Below, in pieces: positions 59,523 to 64,000 of a stretch of 64,000 nucleotides of DNA (positions are counted from its first letter, which is position 1; the number at the start of each line of letters is the position of its first letter). The notes below the pieces were generated by a model that was given only the letters and a program-made list of their open reading frames with translations, was not told where the DNA came from and did not search any database. The stretch comes from Crambe crambe (lineage: Eukaryota > Porifera > Demospongiae > Poecilosclerida > Crambeidae): positions 2,250,404 through 2,314,403 of the forward strand of contig OZ004597.1 in the NCBI GenBank assembly GCA_963924555.1, in the 5' to 3' direction. The position numbers and the translations under genes are program-made.

Positions 59523-60507
59523 GAGTAACGGAGGTAGTAAACGGACAGTTAACAAAGTTGTGGTTTTTCCCGGCGGGTTAGCGAGTGCAAGGAAGATTGC
59601 AGGGGGGCTTTGGATAGCTATGGGCCTACCTCGCTCTATCCAGGCAGGAAGCTAAGCAAGTCCTATTATGCTGATTTCTGTTTCTGGGAGACATTTAGAG
59701 TAGGCGCCTACTGGAGGCAGTTAACGGACAATAGAGGCAGTTGGCGGACAGCTCTTAAAATGAAGGTAAAATGGCTGCACATGTGCTTATTATTGTAAGA
59801 AATGATAATGATAATGATAATAGAAGATAACATGATTCAGTTTCTTCTTCTATCATTAACACAGGAGATGGTCCAGGACTTGAAACTTGCTTAACCTTCA
59901 AGCTGGAGTGATCATGTACCATGCTCTTTGGTATACAATATTTTGCTGCTGCTTCTCTGACAGACACCTTCCCCTCTCTAACTTCCTCTGCAGCTCTCTC
60001 CAGATCTTCGGATTTCCAATTTCTCCGCTTCCTTGCTGTTGCCATGGCCTATTATAAAGATCATTACCCATTATTATTCACTGTCCAGTAACTGCCTCCA
60101 CAATAAGAATCTATTTACGCCAAAATTGCTGATACTGTGTCAGTCATGTTATTTTATGAAGGGTACATTTGGAAAGAGCAATAAATTTGCTCTTTATTGA
60201 TATATAATGTTTTGTGTTTACATGTAGTTATTGTTTACTATGTGCAGTTATAAAGTTGGTTTTTCTTACAGTCATTTTTTCCATGCCTCATTATTTGACC
60301 GAGATACTAACTATGATCATTCAAAGCAAAAATTGAGCAGGAAAAAACTACGCAAATTTACTGAATTAGCTGTAGATTCTTACTCTTAAAAAATCACTAC
60401 TGTCAGCAAAATTTGAAATCTCCCGCCTAATTGGTACCAATTTTACCATGGGTCAAAGTCTAAAGTGTCCGTAAACTACCGCTGTCCGTAAACTCCCATC
60501 GCTACTC
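59523..60507. mobile_element. 985-bp pogo-like element with TA target duplication
   Basis: The ends GAGTAACGGAGGTAGTAAACGGACAG and the inverse of GAGTAGCGATGGGAGTTTACGGACAG are related inverted repeats, each containing ACGGACAG. TA flanks both sides (59521-59522, 60508-60509). The opposite arm of the host palindrome (58300-58340) preserves the empty site, with a single TA in GTTTAGTATACGCG. Confidence 0.8.
59755..60045 (-). pseudogene. N-terminal fragment of a pogo/Tigger-type transposase (psq helix-turn-helix)
   Basis: Starts MATARKRRNWKSEDLERA. The segment VREGKVSVREAAAKYCIPKSMVHDH is a pipsqueak-type helix-turn-helix as in pogo, jerky and CENP-B relatives. After GPSPVLMIEEETES the frame drifts into low-complexity sequence and stops at 96 residues. 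The DDE catalytic domain is absent, so the element is non-autonomous. Confidence 0.75.
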
Positions 60508-60584
60508 TATACGCGTTGTGCGCCAGACGAGACCCCCCCTTCCGCGTGCTGGTGATGCAATACATCCAGTGCTGCGGAAGTGGC

Positions 60585-60927
60585 CGGGGATGGGCCGTAC
60601 TCAGGCGTAGCATGGCCGACTCAAGCGCCAAGAAAGGTCTTGCAGTCCAACTAGTCTATTGGAAGACACACAATGCTTCCCGAAACAAAGCTCTAAATCT
60701 TGCTTGCTTGATAGCCCAACTTGTTGGCAGCAGCAGAGGTTGCTGTACTGACAGAACTCTCCGAGTAGAGACGCTCACACAGCTAGCCATGGCAGGCCAG
60801 ATAATTGCTTATGAATTTTTGTGGTCGTATGTGTCTGGCAATTGCATGTTATACCAGACGTACTTTTTTTTTTCCCCCTCCCTCGCAAAAAAAAAAAAAA
60901 ATGCGGCTGGCTAGCGAGACTACAGTG
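60585..60927. other. Unassigned spacer with an open frame
   Basis: A + strand frame covers ~60516-60914 (MADSSAKKGLAVQLVYWKTH and on). I do not recognise it and see no domain; it may be transposon or host sequence. TCTGGCTAGCGAGAC-like sequence at ~60906 is shared with the region just before copy F (~48346). Confidence 0.35.
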
Positions 60928-60935
60928 ACAATCCA

Positions 60936-61354
60936 ATAGGGCTGTCTATTAATTTTTTTTAACCTATTATTCTATTCAGAATTTCTCTCTAAATGCTCCT
61001 ATTATTCCCAATGATTCCCCCATTATTCTCAATCAAAATTATAAAATTAGTGCATGGGTACAAAAACCAGTTGGGACTCGAGAGTCAGCGATTATACTGT
61101 AACATTAATGAGGACTCTATAGTATTCGAGTGAAGAAGATTGTCTCTGAGTGAAGCAATTCTGTAAAAGAGAAAATACTCGTTCAGCAGCAGCAGAACTC
61201 GGTCATGAGTATCAATGGAAGCTGCTGCTGGTTTCAGCCATGAGAGTCATGACCCACCATGTGTCATGTGAGCAGATAATTGGAGCAACTGACCTTTGTG
61301 GCCTTTGAAAGGCTATTATTCCCAAAATTATTCTGGAATAATTGGGACAGCCCT
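60936..61354. mobile_element. 419-bp hAT-like MITE in copy H
   Basis: Ends AGGGCTGTC (left, after AT) and GACAGCCCT (right) are inverted, and the 8-bp direct repeat ACAATCCA lies at 60928-60935 and 61355-61362. Copy F (GTGACAATCCAAGCAGTGG at ~48501) is the empty site. Eight-base duplications and an AGGG-type end are hAT-like. Confidence 0.82.
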
Positions 61355-61796
61355 ACAATCCAAGCAGTGGTACTGCAGCTGGCTTCTTCCCAGAGCTGTG
61401 GTAATCTTCCTGCTATTATAAATTGCAGAGCATTGGATGACAGCTGTTGGAGAATACGATGCTCCAGTGCCGACCACACAGCGTGGATTCAAATATCCAA
61501 CTGTACAGATCCTGTGCAGGTGGACCTGAGTGTTTCTGACTCAATTGGTCATCAGTAGAATAGGACCTACAGTGTCAGCGGTGAAGGTCATTGTGGAGAA
61601 TTGGCTATGAATGGCACAATGACATTGCATCTGACTGCTAGATCTACTTACGATCGGAATGCTTCACATCTCACATTTGTTGGTTGTTTTTTTTTGTTGT
61701 TTTTTTGCTAAAAAAATTTTTTTTTTGAAAGAAAGGTGTGGTCACCCTTGGTATGACACGTGAAAAGAAAATATTACAATAATATTATGTCAGAGA

Positions 61797-63315
61797 CATT
61801 ACAAGCGGAGTGAAGGAAGAATGTTCTACTTCTAGAATTCTTTGTTCATAGGAACGCTTCTTGCACTTCTCATGCTTGCGATAACAAGTCGAGGGGGTGG
61901 TGTTACGATTTGAGGTGGCATGTGGGTTGAAGACTCTCACATCGAAGAAGGTGCGCTCATATCGGCTGCCCCAGGGGTGTATACAATCAGTGGACTGGAC
62001 TACTGGACTGGACTACTGGACTGCCCTTTCACTTTACACATGCGAAATTGTAGAAGTGTAGCTGCATACACTAGTAGTTTGTCTACCACTAGAAGTGCAT
62101 ATCATCCTGCATACCTCTTAATGACACTTGTTGTCTTGCACAAAAAATGGTAAGGCCATACAATCTAGCTACTAGACGAAGGTAGCTATATGTTTGCTGC
62201 TTGTAAGAACTAGCATAAAATAAATAAATGTGCACTAGTTGGAAAATTTTAGTCAAGCTCTGTATACCCTCCCCTCCATTCCACTTCCCTCCCTCCAGTC
62301 CAGTGGTCCAGTCAGACACCGTCACTGGTGTATGGTACTTCCTAGGATAGTTTTGTACAAAGTGGAATGGAGGGGAGGGTAGAGTTTGACTAAACTTGGA
62401 TAGTGGCAAACATACCTTCATCTAGTAGCTATAGATTGCATGGCCTTACCATTTTTTGTGCAAGACAACAAGTGTCATTCAGAGGTATGCAGGATGATAT
62501 GCACTTCTAGTGGTAAACTACCAGTAATTACTGCAATTTCTAATATTACATCTTCCCCAGTAATAGTCTGCACATGCTCAGATGTATAAACTACTGCAAT
62601 TAGGCAGGTGAACTGATGAGGGAAGATGTAATATTAGTAATTGCAGTAATTACTAGTGCATATCATCCTGAATGACACGTACTTGTTGTCTTTGCACAAA
62701 AAATGGTAAGGCCATACGATCTATAGCTACTAGATGAAGGTATGTTTGCCGCTTGTAAAAGCTATCCAAATGTAGTCAAACTCTACCCTCCACTCCATTC
62801 CACCTCCCTCCCTCCCCAAACAAAATTATCCTACGTAGCAGGTTCAAAGCTACCATACACCAGTGACACCACTTGTATCTGGGTGTCTGACGGGACCACT
62901 GGACTGGAGGGAGGGAATTGGAATGGAGGGGAGGGTATAGAGCTTGACTAAAAATTTCCAACTAGTGCACATTTATTTATTTTATGCTAGTCCTTACAAG
63001 CAGCAAACATATAGCTACCTTCGTCTAGTAGATTCTATGGCCTTACCATTTTTTGTGCAAGACAACAAGTGTCTTTCAGAGGTATGCAGGATGATATGTG
63101 GTAGACAAATTATATAGTGTATGCAGCTACACTTCTATAACTATGCAGCTACACTTCTACAATTTCGCATGTGCCAGGTGAAAGGGCAGTCCAGTAGTCC
63201 AGTCCAGTAGTCCAGTCCAGTAGTCCAGTCCACCGATTGTATACACCCCTGCCCCAGAGACCGTTGGCAGCGATGTCCAGGCGGGCTCCATCCTGGGTGT
63301 TTGCAGATACCCCAG
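61797..63315 (-). pseudogene. Fragment of a retroelement-type ORF, split by a foldback element
   Basis: On the minus strand the two flanks of the foldback element (63315-63258 and 61974-~61797) read continuously once the insertion and one target copy are set aside. The motifs are DGARLDIAANGL, YERTFFDVRVFNP and VEHSSFTPLVMS. This resembles the C-terminal part of reverse-transcriptase-associated proteins common in invertebrate genomes (recalled, not searched). No RT core is present here. Confidence 0.6.
61975..63248. mobile_element. 1274-bp nested foldback element with 9-bp target duplication
   Basis: It begins GGGTGTATACAATC and ends with its exact complement; CTGCCCCAG flanks it at 61966-61974 and 63249-63257. 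The left and right halves are imperfect complements of each other around ~62600. Each half is itself a hairpin: one ~300-bp block (ATCATCCTGCATACCTC ... GGTAAGGCCATAC) recurs four times in alternating orientation. Probably a Mutator-like MITE; no ORF. Confidence 0.8.
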
Positions 63316-63333
63316 ATTTTACTGTATGTTGGG

Positions 63334-63334
<1 letters not shown>

Positions 63335-63373
<39 letters not shown>
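63335..63373. repeat. (TG)n-(AG)n compound microsatellite
   Basis: TG repeats running into AG repeats, just upstream of the module-2 exon of copy H. (AG)n at the same relative place occurs in copies E and F. Confidence 0.9.
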
Positions 63374-63801
63374 TTCATCAATAACTTTTGAAAAAATGCC
63401 AGGTATCCTTCGTTCTTAAAGGCGACGAAACTATCGTTCCTCTTGTCCCATCTATCCAACTGCCCCTGAACCCTGCCGAGTGCATGTGCAGTTCCATTCA
63501 TAGTCTCTCTGATGTCAGTGGAGGGCGAGTTATTATCGGTAGAGGGTCAGGGTCCTGTTCCCCTGATACTAACTGTAATGGCATGTACTGCAGTATCCAA
63601 TATGCTACCTACAGCGCTGGTGGACCTGTACTCCCCACTCACATCATGATTGACCCTTGTGCTCAGAGTGTAAGGATGTATACAATCAATTCTACTTTTT
63701 TTGATCAAACTATCAATGACTCTTATGTGATGGAAGTAAATTTTTACTCTGGATTTTTCAATGTCACCATTAATCATTACAACTACTCCATGGAAATTTT
63801 G

Positions 63802-64000
63802 GTAAGCGGGGTACATAGGTCTAAGTACATAGGGCTATAATACCTATGGGGATTCAACTCATGCTCTGTACTCCAGGAAAACGTATTTCTGGGTAGCTTA
63901 TTGGTATAGATATAGTATTGGTATTATCATGTAGTTGCTGTCTCATCTAAACTAATCCTTTGAAGTCTAAAATTTTATTTCATATAATATTATAGATGTC
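63802..64000. other. Intron of copy H to window end
   Basis: Matches the intron after module 2 in copy F (TACTCCAGGAAAAC, TTATTTCTGGGTAGCT-like, CTTTGAAGTCTA) and ends five bases into the next linker exon. Confidence 0.6.

Larger units (their letters stand above)
58254..60584. mobile_element. Palindromic (long inverted repeat) element, split by a pogo-like insertion
   Basis: The left arm (58254-~58345) runs from GCCACTTCCGCAGCACTGG to CTCGTTCTGCTGCAGCC. It matches, inverted, a right arm made of 59499-59522 plus 60508-60584, interrupted exactly by the pogo-like element. Nested inside are a second pair of ~75-bp inverted arms (58338-58413 and 58936-59011, GGTTTGGTCAGCTCCAACC), (ATT)n and (AATA)n microsatellites, and a 45-bp poly-C run. 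I could not define a target duplication for the outer element. Confidence 0.7.
60922..63801 (+). pseudogene. Receptor copy H: broken module 1, intact module 2 exon, continues past the window
   Basis: The module-1 exon (60925-60935 continued at 61363-~61680) is interrupted by a hAT-like MITE and has an in-frame TAG where copy F has TAT (SIGHQ-stop). It also has small insertions (TATTATAAA, ATGACA). No signal-peptide exon is seen. The module-2 exon (63402-63801) is fully open (VSFVLKGDETIVPLVPS..., IDPCAQSVRMY, NHYNYSMEI) and ends at a GT donor. The next linker exon begins at ~63996 (TATAG|ATGTC) and runs off the window. Confidence 0.72.

Noticed and set aside
1..64000. tRNA, rRNA or snRNA genes
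   Set aside because: No cloverleaf-type A/B boxes or known small-RNA motifs were noticed on reading; a covariance search was not possible.

Overview
The window looks like nuclear DNA of an invertebrate animal, most plausibly a demosponge (inference). Genes are split by GT-AG introns that are mostly tens to hundreds of bases long. Neighbouring genes sit close together on alternating strands, and animal-specific genes are present (diversin/ANKRD6-like, an MTF-1-like tail). All exon models were built by hand from reading frame, splice-site sequence and phase; there is no transcript support.

Layout. (1) 1-1154: 3' end of a Ser/Pro-rich protein with a cysteine-cluster tail. (2) 1422-12082: a 13-exon ANKRD6/diversin-like gene (+). 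(3) 12351-15187: an ER-anchored short-chain dehydrogenase of HSD11B1/DHRS7 type (-). (4) 15418-17449: the mitochondrial ATPase AFG1L (+). (5) 17953-29081 (-) and 29219-39212 (+): two head-to-head genes for multi-domain type I membrane proteins. They are separated by only 137 bp, which holds a CCAAT box and an NRF1-like palindrome. (6) Nested antisense in an intron of the second: a mucin-like, tyrosine-motif receptor (33477-35484). (7) 39861-41173: a four-TM protein with a PPxY motif. (8) 41346-64000: further tandem copies of the same receptor family, one intact (41346-43018) and at least six broken or truncated, interleaved with transposons and a 5'-truncated sorbitol dehydrogenase.

The main discovery candidate is the receptor family in (5) and (8). 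Each intact member has a signal peptide and 2, 3 or 14 tandem copies of a roughly 140-residue six-cysteine module. The module's hallmarks are LPC-x2-PP and IPLDR-x2-C. After the modules come a low-complexity stalk, often encoded by a minisatellite, one TM helix, and a short tail with a basic patch, FxFQ(R)M and an acidic end. I do not recognise the module. Modules, stalk and TM fall on exons with the same phase pattern in every member, so the family grew by exon and gene duplication. The multi-module ectodomains, variable stalks, gene/pseudogene turnover and a neighbouring tyrosine-motif receptor are what one would expect of a recognition or adhesion locus, but that function is inference only.

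Mobile DNA: a P-like element with two convergent genes and 7-bp target duplications; a pogo-like element; a hAT-like MITE; and several elements with 9-10 bp duplications, including a 1.27-kb nested foldback and a 20-bp remnant made only of its ends.
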